A DNA stretch of 8,018 nucleotides from Marinilabilia sp. UBA5340 (GTDB taxonomy: Bacteria; Bacteroidota; Bacteroidia; Bacteroidales; Marinilabiliaceae). Of this stretch, positions 1 through 5,723 are shown piece after piece (position 1 is the first letter of the stretch; each line of letters begins with the position of its first letter). Under the pieces are notes generated by a model. That model did no database searches. It worked only from the letters and a program-made list of their open reading frames with translations, and was not told the origin of the DNA. The stretch covers positions 1 through 8,018 of the forward strand of contig DHQK01000055.1 of the NCBI GenBank assembly GCA_002411085.1, in the 5' to 3' direction. The position numbers and the translations under genes were made by a program.

Positions 1-120
1 ACTTACAGCCGGCCCCTTTCCTATAGGAGCACTTGTATGTCAGAGTGATGCATATTGCTTACAGACCCTGCCAATCAAGAAAGGGCAGATCAGGAACAAT
101 GAAATTATTCAAATATCGCT

Positions 121-173
121 GTCTGCCATTGCAAAAACTCATATCAGACTGTAATAATTTTATCGTTTTTGCA
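121..173 (-). other. Interlocked inverted repeats, possible structured leader RNA
   Basis: Two perfect inverted repeats cross each other. TGCAAAAAC (130-138) pairs with GTTTTTGCA (165-173), 9 base pairs. GTCTG (121-125) pairs with CAGAC (145-149), 5 base pairs. The order of the arms (a, b, a', b') is that of a pseudoknot. A transcript from the promoter-like element at 179-186 would begin almost exactly at the outer arm (165-173). The linker opposite the 9-bp stem is only 4 nt (126-129), which may be too short for both stems to form fully, so the pairs could instead be alternative folds. I do not recognise a known RNA family. The pairing is seen; any RNA function is inference. Confidence 0.3.
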
Positions 174-178
174 GCCGG

Positions 179-186
179 CAAAGTTA
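179..186 (-). promoter_or_regulatory. Possible leftward Bacteroidota -7 promoter element
   Basis: On the minus strand the sequence reads TAACTTTG, an exact match to the Bacteroidota -7 consensus TAnnTTTG. Transcription would start near 172 and run off the left edge. I see no good -33 TTG at the usual distance, so the call rests on one short motif plus the structured sequence just downstream. No open reading frame of useful length follows before the window ends, so the transcript would be a long leader or a non-coding RNA. Confidence 0.35.
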
Positions 187-206
187 TAAATTTAAACAAA
201 ACAGAC

Positions 207-323
207 CTAATAAGCTAACAATTTTGACTTCAGAGTACTATAACCTACCAAACACATAAAACCGGCCAACAGCATGAAGACCGAAAGCCAGAGAGCAATA
301 GCCCGGCGGTCTGGAGTAATACC
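207..323 (-). other. Short hydrophobic open frame below manA, doubtful
   Basis: Downstream of manA on the same strand an open frame runs from just after a TGA (324-326) to TAG (207-209). It encodes about 38 residues with a basic start (DRR) and a run of about 20 apolar residues (AIALWLSVFMLLAGFMCLVG), which looks like one membrane segment. The frame has no ATG at its beginning; the first in-frame ATG is at 275-273 and would give only 22 residues. An ATG at 327-325 lies one frame away, so a single-base shift would be needed to give a normal start. It could be a micro-membrane protein, the remnant of a larger gene, or chance. The rest of 1-368 holds no gene that I can support. Confidence 0.2.
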
Positions 324-368
324 TCATCCTATTTTAATATATTGGTCAGGATACGATCAATAAAGACA

Positions 369-1373
369 CTATTTTTCTTTCGCATCAGGAACATATACCT
401 CCAGAAGTTTGCAATGATCCGTTGCTATGATGGAAAACTCTTTCAAATCAGCAGGCACCAAGACTGTTTCACCCAACTGAATTTTTTCTCTTTGGTCACA
501 GTCATAATGAATCTCAGCCTCTCCATCCACACAAATTAAAACCACGAATGAATCCAGATTATAGATATCCTTCTTCAATTCATGCCCATGGAGGTCAATC
601 AGACTTGTAGCAAAATAAGGGGATTGCACAATAGGAGAAACCTCATTATCTCTGGCCTCGTAACTGGTTCTATAATCTTTCCCGCCCGAAAAATCAATAG
701 CATCAATGGCCTGCGCAGTATGCAATTCGCGTGAATTGCCATCTGCATCTTTTCTGTCGAAATCATATATCCGGTACGTCACATCGGAGGTTTGCTGAAT
801 CTCTGCAAGCAATATACCTTTCCCTATGGCATGAACACGGCCGGCAGGAATAAAAAACACATCTCCTGATTTCACTTCATGGCTGGCCAGCAAATCTTCT
901 AGCCTCTTTTCTTCCAAAGCCTTCAGATACTCCTGCTGACTGGTATCCTTCTTGAAACCGCTAATTAGCCTGGATCCCGAATCAGCCTGCATTACATACC
1001 ACATTTCGGTTTTCCCAAATGAATTGTGGCGCTTCCTGGCAAGCTGATCATCAGGGTGTACCTGAATAGAAAGCACATCATTGGCATCGATAAATTTGAT
1101 TAAGAGCGGAAAATCGTCCCCAAATTTTTCAAACACTTTATCGCCCACCAGCTCCGACATATAAACTTCCATCAGTTCTTTGAGCGAGTTCCCTTTGAGA
1201 AAGCCATTACTAACTATTGAAACATCACCAGTCACACCGCTAAGTTCCCAACTTTCTCCAATATCGGCAGCATCTCCGGTTTGCTTTTTCAAAACAGAGT
1301 TTAATTTTTTCCCTCCCCACAATCTTTGTTTCAAGATGGGTTCAAATTTTAACGGATAAAGTTTTCTTTCCAT
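369..1373 (-). CDS. manA: Mannose-6-phosphate isomerase, class I (short type)
   Basis: Cytoplasmic zinc enzyme interconverting fructose-6-phosphate and mannose-6-phosphate. It links glycolysis to mannose use and to GDP-mannose supply for glycans. The 334 residues match the short class I family (about 310-330 residues) common in Firmicutes and Bacteroidota; the E. coli type is nearer 390. Zinc ligands are visible in order: Q104 and H106 in IQVHPDD, E123 in GKTEMWYV, and H181 in GRVHAIG. R201 in VTYRIYDFDR fits the catalytic arginine. The N-terminal YPLKFEPILKQRLWGG is typical of the family. A cupin-like C-terminal segment follows (about 255-330). The ATG at 1373 is preceded by a good -7 promoter element about 30 bases upstream. 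The gene is divergent from engB and seems to be transcribed alone. No obvious terminator is seen after its TAG. Confidence 0.95.
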   Translation of the reverse strand: MERKLYPLKFEPILKQRLWGGKKLNSVLKKQTGDAADIGESWELSGVTGDVSIVSNGFLKGNSLKELMEVYMSELVGDKVFEKFGDDFPLLIKFIDANDVLSIQVHPDDQLARKRHNSFGKTEMWYVMQADSGSRLISGFKKDTSQQEYLKALEEKRLEDLLASHEVKSGDVFFIPAGRVHAIGKGILLAEIQQTSDVTYRIYDFDRKDADGNSRELHTAQAIDAIDFSGGKDYRTSYEARDNEVSPIVQSPYFATSLIDLHGHELKKDIYNLDSFVVLICVDGEAEIHYDCDQREKIQLGETVLVPADLKEFSIIATDHCKLLEVYVPDAKEK

Positions 1374-1402
1374 AATAATGTTGAGATTTTTGCTTTTAGA
1401 AA

Positions 1403-1410
1403 CAAATATA
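1403..1410 (-). promoter_or_regulatory. manA promoter, -7 element
   Basis: The minus strand reads TATATTTG, an exact TAnnTTTG match, ending 29 bases before the manA ATG. The predicted start near 1397 gives a 5' leader of about 24 bases. I do not see a convincing -33 TTG. Confidence 0.6.
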
Positions 1411-1685
1411 CCAATAGAAAACCGGACTTGCTGAGCATCGATGCAATACCATTGGAATTTAAATAAATTTCATCATTTGAATTCAGGCAGGCTCAGACGT
1501 TTTTACAGGTTCCGGACACTAAAAATCCACAACACATAAAAGGCCTTCAAGCCCTTTAGGTAAAAACTTTTCTCACAGTTTTGTTTTCCCGACACATATA
1601 ATATTCTGATCTCCTTTTTATGAATCAATAAAATCGGGAAGCACATTTATTTCTGAAAAACACATCAAAAACCAACAAAACATCA

Positions 1686-1693
1686 TATTTTTG
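1686..1693 (+). promoter_or_regulatory. engB promoter, -7 element
   Basis: TATTTTTG matches TAnnTTTG. The predicted transcription start is near 1697-1700, only 3-6 bases before the ATG at 1703. The box overlaps the TTG at 1691 that begins the longer open frame, which argues strongly against that TTG as start codon. Confidence 0.6.
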
Positions 1694-1702
1694 CAAAAAA
1701 AA

Positions 1703-2302
1703 ATGCGAATTACTGAAGCGACTTTTCTCACCAGCAGCCCCAATCCCAAGGATTGTCCTGCTCCCAACAAGCCAGAATACGCATTTATCGGGCGATCAAA
1801 TGTGGGGAAATCATCGCTTCTGAATATGCTCTGCAACCGCCGTAAGCTCGCAAAGACATCGGGAACACCTGGCAAGACAAGACTCATCAACCATTTCCTT
1901 ATCAACAATCAGTGGTATCTGGTAGATCTGCCAGGTTATGGATATGCTAAATTATCCAAAACCGAACGGGAAAAATTCAAAAAAATAATTGACAATTACC
2001 TTAAAGAGCGGACCAATCTGGCCAACTTATTTGTTTTGGTAGACAGTCGGCATGCTCCTATTCAATCGGATCTGGAGTTCATGCAAAACATGGGACAAAT
2101 GGGAATCCCGTTTTCCATTGTATTTACCAAAACAGATAAACTTAAACCCGCAGAACTGGAAAACAATATTGCCCAATATGAAGCCAAACTCAAGGAAGAC
2201 TGGGAGGAGCTTCCCCCGCTTTTTCTGAGTTCAGCCGTTAACCGGGACGGACAGGAAGAGATACTGTCATATATTGAAGAAATTAACCAAAACCTGAAAT
2301 AA
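1703..2302 (+). CDS. engB: Ribosome biogenesis GTP-binding protein EngB (YsxC/YihA)
   Basis: Essential-type TRAFAC GTPase that acts late in 50S subunit assembly in the cytoplasm. The 199 residues match the family length (about 195-210). G motifs in order: G1 GRSNVGKSS (30-38), G2 within SGTPGKT (T55 or T59 region), G3 DLPG (75-78, extended as DLPGYGYA), G4 TKTDK (142-146), and G5 SSA (176-178). The TPGKT and DLPGYGYA pair is diagnostic of EngB among small GTPases. The frame is open upstream to a TTG at 1691, but that codon lies inside the -7 promoter box, so ATG 1703 is chosen. The mRNA would be almost leaderless. prs follows after 120 bases with its own promoter, so the two are neighbours rather than a strict operon. 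Confidence 0.96.
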   Translation: MRITEATFLTSSPNPKDCPAPNKPEYAFIGRSNVGKSSLLNMLCNRRKLAKTSGTPGKTRLINHFLINNQWYLVDLPGYGYAKLSKTEREKFKKIIDNYLKERTNLANLFVLVDSRHAPIQSDLEFMQNMGQMGIPFSIVFTKTDKLKPAELENNIAQYEAKLKEDWEELPPLFLSSAVNRDGQEEILSYIEEINQNLK

Positions 2303-2369
2303 CCTTTTACTTTGAAACATTAAATATTACTTTAGTAAGAAATTGCTATTAACAATAGGTGAATTTTCT

Positions 2370-2377
2370 TATATTTG
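2370..2377 (+). promoter_or_regulatory. prs promoter, -7 element
   Basis: TATATTTG is an exact TAnnTTTG match, giving a start near 2382 and a leader of about 40 bases before the ATG at 2423. A TTG at 2343-2345 lies 24 bases upstream, a little far for a canonical -33 element. There is also a tiny palindrome TTACTTTAGTAA in the engB-prs gap, with no T-tract, so no terminator is called there. Confidence 0.55.
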
Positions 2378-2422
2378 CAATCGGAAAATCACTTCTAAAA
2401 TAACTGATAAACAGGACTTTAA

Positions 2423-3361
2423 ATGCCACCTAAAGCACCAATCAAATTATTTACAGGAACCAGCACCCGATATCTGGCCGAAAAAATCAGTCTTTGCAAC
2501 GGAAGAGAACTGGGAAACATTCATCTGACACATTTTAGTGACGGAGAGTTTACTACCGCTTATGAAGAAACCATTCGCGGATCTCATGTTTTTCTTATCC
2601 AGTCTACATTTCCACCATCAGACAATCTTTTTGAACTGCTGATGATGATAGATGCTGCCAAGCGTGCATCCGCATACAAATTGGTGGCCGTAATCCCTTA
2701 CTTTGGGTTTGCACGCCAGGATCGCAAAGACCGCCCCAGGGTTGCTATTGGAGCTAAACTAGTGGCTGATTTGTTAACCACTGCCGGCGTTGACCGCATT
2801 ATTACGATGGATTTGCATGCCGACCAGATACAGGGATTTTTTGATATTCCGGTAGATCATTTGTACGCCAGCAGCATATTTGTCCCACATATCCGGAAAC
2901 TCAATCTGGAAAATCTGGTAATTGCATCTCCTGATGTAGGAGGCTCTAAACGAGCCAATACCTATGCCAAATTTCTGGATACACCGATGGTTATATGCCA
3001 TAAGCACCGATCCAAGGCCAATGTAGTAGACGAAATGAGGATTATCGGGGATGTAAAAGGCAAAAATGTAGTGATTATTGACGACATGGTAGATACCGCA
3101 GGAACACTCACGAAAGCTGCTGACATGATGCTGGAGCAGGGAGCCTTAAGTGTACGTGCTTTTGCAACACATCCCGTTCTGTCAGGACCTGCCTACGAAA
3201 ACATAGAAAAGTCAAGCATTTCAGAAATCTATGTGACCGATTCTATTCCCTTGAGAAAAAAGTCGGAAAAAGTCAAGGTGCTTTCCGCAGCCCAGTTATT
3301 TGCTGACACAATCGACAAAGTTTACAATTACCAGTCCATTAGTACGCAATTTGTAATATAA
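2423..3361 (+). CDS. prs: Ribose-phosphate pyrophosphokinase (PRPP synthase, class I)
   Basis: Cytoplasmic enzyme transferring pyrophosphate from ATP to ribose-5-phosphate to make PRPP, the precursor for purines, pyrimidines, NAD, histidine and tryptophan. The 312 residues are the usual length for class I. Visible landmarks: FSDGE (38-42); the ATP-binding stretch YFGFARQDRKDRPRVAIGAK (93-112); the cation-binding signature DLHADQIQGFFDIPVDHLYA (130-149); and the PRPP-binding loop VVIIDDMVDTAGTL (216-229). SPDVGGSKRA (169-178) is also typical. The start at 2423 gives the family's usual N-terminal KLFTGTST strand. The next gene, bL25, is 99 bases downstream behind its own promoter elements. Confidence 0.97.
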   Translation: MPPKAPIKLFTGTSTRYLAEKISLCNGRELGNIHLTHFSDGEFTTAYEETIRGSHVFLIQSTFPPSDNLFELLMMIDAAKRASAYKLVAVIPYFGFARQDRKDRPRVAIGAKLVADLLTTAGVDRIITMDLHADQIQGFFDIPVDHLYASSIFVPHIRKLNLENLVIASPDVGGSKRANTYAKFLDTPMVICHKHRSKANVVDEMRIIGDVKGKNVVIIDDMVDTAGTLTKAADMMLEQGALSVRAFATHPVLSGPAYENIEKSSISEIYVTDSIPLRKKSEKVKVLSAAQLFADTIDKVYNYQSISTQFVI

Positions 3362-3365
3362 TTAT

Positions 3366-3373
3366 TATCTTTG
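3366..3373 (+). promoter_or_regulatory. rplY distal promoter P1, -7 element
   Basis: TATCTTTG is an exact TAnnTTTG match just after the prs stop. A TTTG at 3350-3353 lies 12 bases upstream, closer than the usual -33 spacing. The predicted start near 3380 gives an 80-base leader containing the hairpin at 3392-3422. Confidence 0.6.
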
Positions 3374-3391
3374 CGGCCGCCCAAAACGGCA

Positions 3392-3422
3392 TAGTGTGAT
3401 GGGAAATTAAGGTTTCACATTA
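3392..3422 (+). other. Hairpin in the bL25 (rplY) mRNA leader
   Basis: TAGTGTGA (3392-3399) pairs with TCACATTA (3415-3422): 8 base pairs with one G-U, closing a 15-base loop (3400-3414). It lies between the P1 promoter and the bL25 start, so it would be in the P1 transcript but not in a transcript from P2. Leader structures that bind the encoded protein are common for ribosomal-protein genes; an autoregulatory role here is inference only. Confidence 0.35.
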
Positions 3423-3428
3423 CAATCT

Positions 3429-3436
3429 TAATTTTG
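3429..3436 (+). promoter_or_regulatory. Possible rplY proximal promoter P2, -7 element
   Basis: TAATTTTG matches TAnnTTTG and would start transcription near 3441, about 20 bases before the ATG at 3461. It overlaps the TTG at 3434 that opens the longer reading frame, which makes that codon an unlikely start if P2 is used. Confidence 0.4.
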
Positions 3437-3460
3437 AGTAACACATTCAAAAACAAAGAG

Positions 3461-4036
3461 ATGAAAACAATTGAACTAAAAGCAACCAAGCGTGATAACC
3501 TTGGTAAAACTGCGACAAAACAACTTCGTAAAGAAGGAAAAGTACCTTGTGTACTTTATGGAGGTGAAGAAACCATTCATGCAGCTACCCTGCTGAAGGA
3601 TTTCAACAAACTGATTTACACCCCTGATGTACACCTGGTAAAACTGGACGTTGATGGCACGGTTCACAACGCCGTTATTCAGGATGTTCAATTCCACCCT
3701 GTAAGTGATGATGCCTTGCATGTGGACTTCCTCCAGATATTTGAGGATAAACCAGTGGTTATTGAAATCCCTGTTAAAGTAAAAGGACTTGCTGCAGGAG
3801 TTAAAGCTGGTGGTAAATTGACCATTGAGCAACGTAAACTTAAAGTTAAAGGTCTTGCCAAAGATCTGCCTGCGCAGCTCGAAATTGACATTACCAATCT
3901 GGGACTTGGAAAAGGAATTCAGGTAGGTCATCTCAGTTTTGACAATCTTGAATTGCTCAACAACAAAAATCAGGTAGTGGTTTCTGTTAAGCTTACAAGA
4001 GCTGCCCGTGCTGCAGGACAAACAGCTGAAGAATAA
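3461..4036 (+). CDS. rplY: 50S ribosomal protein bL25 (Ctc type)
   Basis: 5S-rRNA-binding protein of the large ribosomal subunit. The 191 residues are the long Ctc/TL5 form: an N-terminal L25 domain (about 1-93, beginning MKTIELKATKRDNLGKTATK) that binds 5S rRNA, followed by the TL5 C-terminal beta domain (about 98-178; EIPVKVKGLAAGVKAGGKL is typical). The E. coli protein has only the first domain. The tail (180-191) is Ala-rich and acidic. The frame is open to a TTG at 3434, but ATG 3461 gives the conserved N-terminus and follows an A-rich stretch, so I choose it. A strong terminator follows within 25 bases of the stop, separating it from pth. Confidence 0.95.
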   Translation: MKTIELKATKRDNLGKTATKQLRKEGKVPCVLYGGEETIHAATLLKDFNKLIYTPDVHLVKLDVDGTVHNAVIQDVQFHPVSDDALHVDFLQIFEDKPVVIEIPVKVKGLAAGVKAGGKLTIEQRKLKVKGLAKDLPAQLEIDITNLGLGKGIQVGHLSFDNLELLNNKNQVVVSVKLTRAARAAGQTAEE

Positions 4037-4057
4037 AACTTCAACCATATTTCAAAG

Positions 4058-4095
4058 ACCTCCATATTGTTATATGGGGGTTTTTGTGTTTTTGG
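4058..4095 (+). terminator. Rho-independent terminator after rplY
   Basis: ACCTCCATAT (4058-4067) and ATATGGGGGT (4072-4081) form a 10-bp stem with one G-U around a TGTT loop, followed by a T-rich tract broken by one G (4081-4094). It begins 22 bases past the rplY stop and faces the same way. This is a classic intrinsic terminator. Confidence 0.88.
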
Positions 4096-4108
4096 AATAA
4101 TTTAATCC

Positions 4109-4131
4109 GTACTTTACAAAACAAAAAGTAC
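4109..4131 (+). promoter_or_regulatory. Inverted repeat overlapping a putative pth promoter
   Basis: GTACTTT (4109-4115) and AAAGTAC (4125-4131) form a perfect 7-bp inverted repeat with a 9-base spacer, ending 5 bases before the pth ATG at 4137. The left arm contains TACTTTAC (4110-4117), one base off the -7 consensus TAnnTTTG, with a TTTG 15 bases upstream (4091-4094). It could be an operator, an mRNA hairpin masking the start, or chance. Confidence 0.35.
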
Positions 4132-4136
4132 ATCAC

Positions 4137-4763
4137 ATGGGCCTCATTCGAAAAATAAAAACTTTACTGCAATCAGCAGAAAAGCAATCAGACAATACCG
4201 TGAAATATTTAATTGCAGGACTTGGAAATATTGGCCGCGAATATGAACATACCCGCCACAACATTGGCTTTGACATTCTGGATGAGCTGGCCAAACAGGA
4301 AAGCGTTTCGTTTAACGACCGCCGATATGGCAATATTGCCGAATACAAATTCAAAGGCCGTACTTTTGTACTGTTGAAACCCAGCACTTATGTAAATTTG
4401 AGTGGTAAAGCCATCAATTACTGGATGAAACAGGAAAAAATCCCACCTGAACGATTGCTGGTGGTTGTTGACGATCTTGCACTGCCTTTTGGTACGCTCC
4501 GATTGAAAGCCAAAGGAAGCGATGCAGGACACAACGGGCTAAAAAACATCAATCAAATCCTGGGTCACAACCAATATGCACGGCTCAGATTTGGAATTGG
4601 AGACAACTATTCCCGGGGCCGCCAAATAGATTACGTATTAGGAACGTGGGACAAGGATGAAGATGCAGCTTTACCCGAGAGAATAGACAAAGCAATTGAG
4701 ATTATCAAAGGTTTTGGAACCATTGGACTGGCACAAACCATGAGCCAGTACAACAATAAATAA
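4137..4763 (+). CDS. pth: Peptidyl-tRNA hydrolase (bacterial Pth1 type)
   Basis: Cytoplasmic enzyme that cleaves the ester bond of peptidyl-tRNA released from ribosomes, recycling tRNA. Conserved residues equivalent to E. coli are visible: N31 in GLGN (N10), catalytic H41 in TRHN (H20), N87 in YVNLSGKA (N68), D112/D113 in VVVDDLALPFG (D93 region), and N133 in GHNGLK (N114). At 208 residues it is about 20 longer than E. coli Pth (194). The extra part is an N-terminal basic, amphipathic-looking extension of about 21 residues. A GTG at 4200 would give the trimmed 187-residue form starting VKYLIAGLGN. I keep ATG 4137 because extended N-termini occur in this phylum. It is first of a tight rightward trio; the next start is 6 bases after its stop. 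Confidence 0.95.
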   Translation: MGLIRKIKTLLQSAEKQSDNTVKYLIAGLGNIGREYEHTRHNIGFDILDELAKQESVSFNDRRYGNIAEYKFKGRTFVLLKPSTYVNLSGKAINYWMKQEKIPPERLLVVVDDLALPFGTLRLKAKGSDAGHNGLKNINQILGHNQYARLRFGIGDNYSRGRQIDYVLGTWDKDEDAALPERIDKAIEIIKGFGTIGLAQTMSQYNNK

Positions 4764-4769
4764 ACGATC

Positions 4770-5159
4770 ATGAACTTAACAGAAAGTGTACGCATAGATA
4801 AGTTTTTGTGGGCTGTTAGGTTGTTTAAAACCCGAAGTCTGGCTGCAGAAGCCTGCAAAAAAGGAAGAGTGACCATCGATGAACAAACAGTAAAATCATC
4901 CCGTATGATTCGGCGCGGAGATGAGGTCTCTATCAAGATACCCCCAGCGGTGAAAACATACAAAGTGCTGGACTTGTCCGAAAAGCGCATGGGCGCCAAA
5001 CTGGTACCTGGATTTTTGGAAGACATCACTCCCAAAGAAGAGCTTGATTTACTCGACATGGCCAGAATGACCCAGAAATTGAGCCGTCCAAGAGGAACAG
5101 GTCGCCCCACCAAAAAAGATCGTCGCGATCTGGATAATCTCAAAAACCATTTCGATTAA
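4770..5159 (+). CDS. hslR: S4-domain RNA-binding protein, HslR/Hsp15 type
   Basis: Small basic RNA-binding protein of 129 residues (E. coli HslR has 133). The S4 domain occupies about 8-55 with the typical pattern RIDKFLWAVRLFKTRSLAAE, GRVTID and RRGDEV. A basic C-terminal tail ends with PRGTGRPTKKDRRDLD, also characteristic of the family. In E. coli the protein binds free 50S subunits carrying nascent peptidyl-tRNA and helps rescue them. The direct adjacency to pth, which hydrolyses peptidyl-tRNA, fits that role. It lies 6 bases after pth and 18 bases before the DUF4924 gene, so the three are probably cotranscribed. The Hsp15 activity itself is inferred from family membership. Confidence 0.88.
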   Translation: MNLTESVRIDKFLWAVRLFKTRSLAAEACKKGRVTIDEQTVKSSRMIRRGDEVSIKIPPAVKTYKVLDLSEKRMGAKLVPGFLEDITPKEELDLLDMARMTQKLSRPRGTGRPTKKDRRDLDNLKNHFD

Positions 5160-5177
5160 ACAATAATCTTTCACCTT

Positions 5178-5723
5178 ATGATTATTTCAAGACATAAAAA
5201 GAACAGTGATATTGCCGGATACGTACTCTATATGTGGCAAATAGAAGATCTAATCAGAGCCTCAAAGCTTGACATGAATACGATCCGAAAAAATATCATT
5301 GAACAATACGAGCAACCCCGCGAAATAAAGCAAGAAATAGAGGAATGGTACGAGAACCTGGTGGAAATGATGCGCAATGAAAAAAAAGAAAATTCAGGAC
5401 ACCTGCAGGTTATTACCAACACGGTAAACGACATGAACCGGCTTCATATAGACCTCATGCATGCTCCCAGGGAGGCTGCTTACCAACAACAATTCATGAA
5501 AGCCGTCCCGCTCATCAAAGAGCTGGAGAAAAAAATGCAACCAACTCCCACGCATGACATTGAACTGATGCTGGCTGCAATGTACAACGCTTTTGTTTTA
5601 AAACTTCAGAACAAAGAGATTTCGGAGGGTACCAATGAAGCACTAAAAATATTTGGAAAAACCCTCGCGATGCTATCCAACAAATACAGGAAAGACAACA
5701 AAGGAGAACTCAATCCTGAATGA
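5178..5723 (+). CDS. DUF4924 family protein, function unknown
   Basis: A 181-residue soluble, predicted mostly helical protein without signal peptide or membrane segment. I recognise the Bacteroidota-specific DUF4924 family from the start (MIISRHKKNSDIAGYVLYMW), QIEDLIRA (21-28), EEWYENLVEMMRNE (55-68), GHLQ (74-77), LKLQNKEISEGT (141-152) and YRKD (170-173). It is the last gene of the pth - S4 - DUF4924 run, starting 18 bases after the S4 gene. Its 3' end overlaps the end of the opposing DCC gene by 14 bases (5710-5723). The position next to Pth and an S4 protein suggests, but does not show, a link to translation or ribosome rescue. Confidence 0.85.
   Translation: MIISRHKKNSDIAGYVLYMWQIEDLIRASKLDMNTIRKNIIEQYEQPREIKQEIEEWYENLVEMMRNEKKENSGHLQVITNTVNDMNRLHIDLMHAPREAAYQQQFMKAVPLIKELEKKMQPTPTHDIELMLAAMYNAFVLKLQNKEISEGTNEALKIFGKTLAMLSNKYRKDNKGELNPE

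Larger units (their letters stand above)
1374..1702. other. Divergent spacer between manA and engB
   Basis: This 329-base gap separates two divergent genes and carries a -7 element at each end (1403-1410 minus, 1686-1693 plus). In between I see no coding frame worth calling. Minor structure: a perfect 10-base palindrome GCATCGATGC at 1435-1444, and a distant 7-bp inverted repeat TTCCCGA (1586-1592) / TCGGGAA (1634-1640). Neither lies at a typical operator position for the promoters, so both may be chance. Confidence 0.5.

Noticed and set aside
33..218. A 61-residue plus-strand open frame at the left edge
   Set aside because: It runs through the promoter-like box and the interlocked repeats, has no recognisable motif, a random-looking composition and no ribosome binding site.
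207..311. Resemblance of the hydrophobic frame to the first membrane helix of heme A synthase (CtaA)
   Set aside because: The likeness is a basic cap plus apolar residues only; no conserved His or other family residues are present, so the family name is not supported.
1435..1444. Ten-base palindrome GCATCGATGC between manA and engB
   Set aside because: It is too short and too far from either promoter box to call as an operator; noted only in the spacer description.
2328..2343. Small palindrome TTACTTTAGTAA as a terminator after engB
   Set aside because: The stem is 5 bp with a 2-base loop and no T-tract, so it cannot work as an intrinsic terminator.
3476..4048. Long (190-residue) minus-strand open frame opposite rplY
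   Set aside because: It is an antisense shadow of a well-supported bL25 gene; its residues are Phe/Asn/Ser-rich with no domain, as expected from reverse-reading an ordered coding frame.
4631..5143. 170-residue minus-strand open frame across the pth/S4 junction
   Set aside because: It is antisense to two confident genes and spans their intergenic gap; its Ser/Arg/Leu-rich composition without motifs marks it as a shadow.
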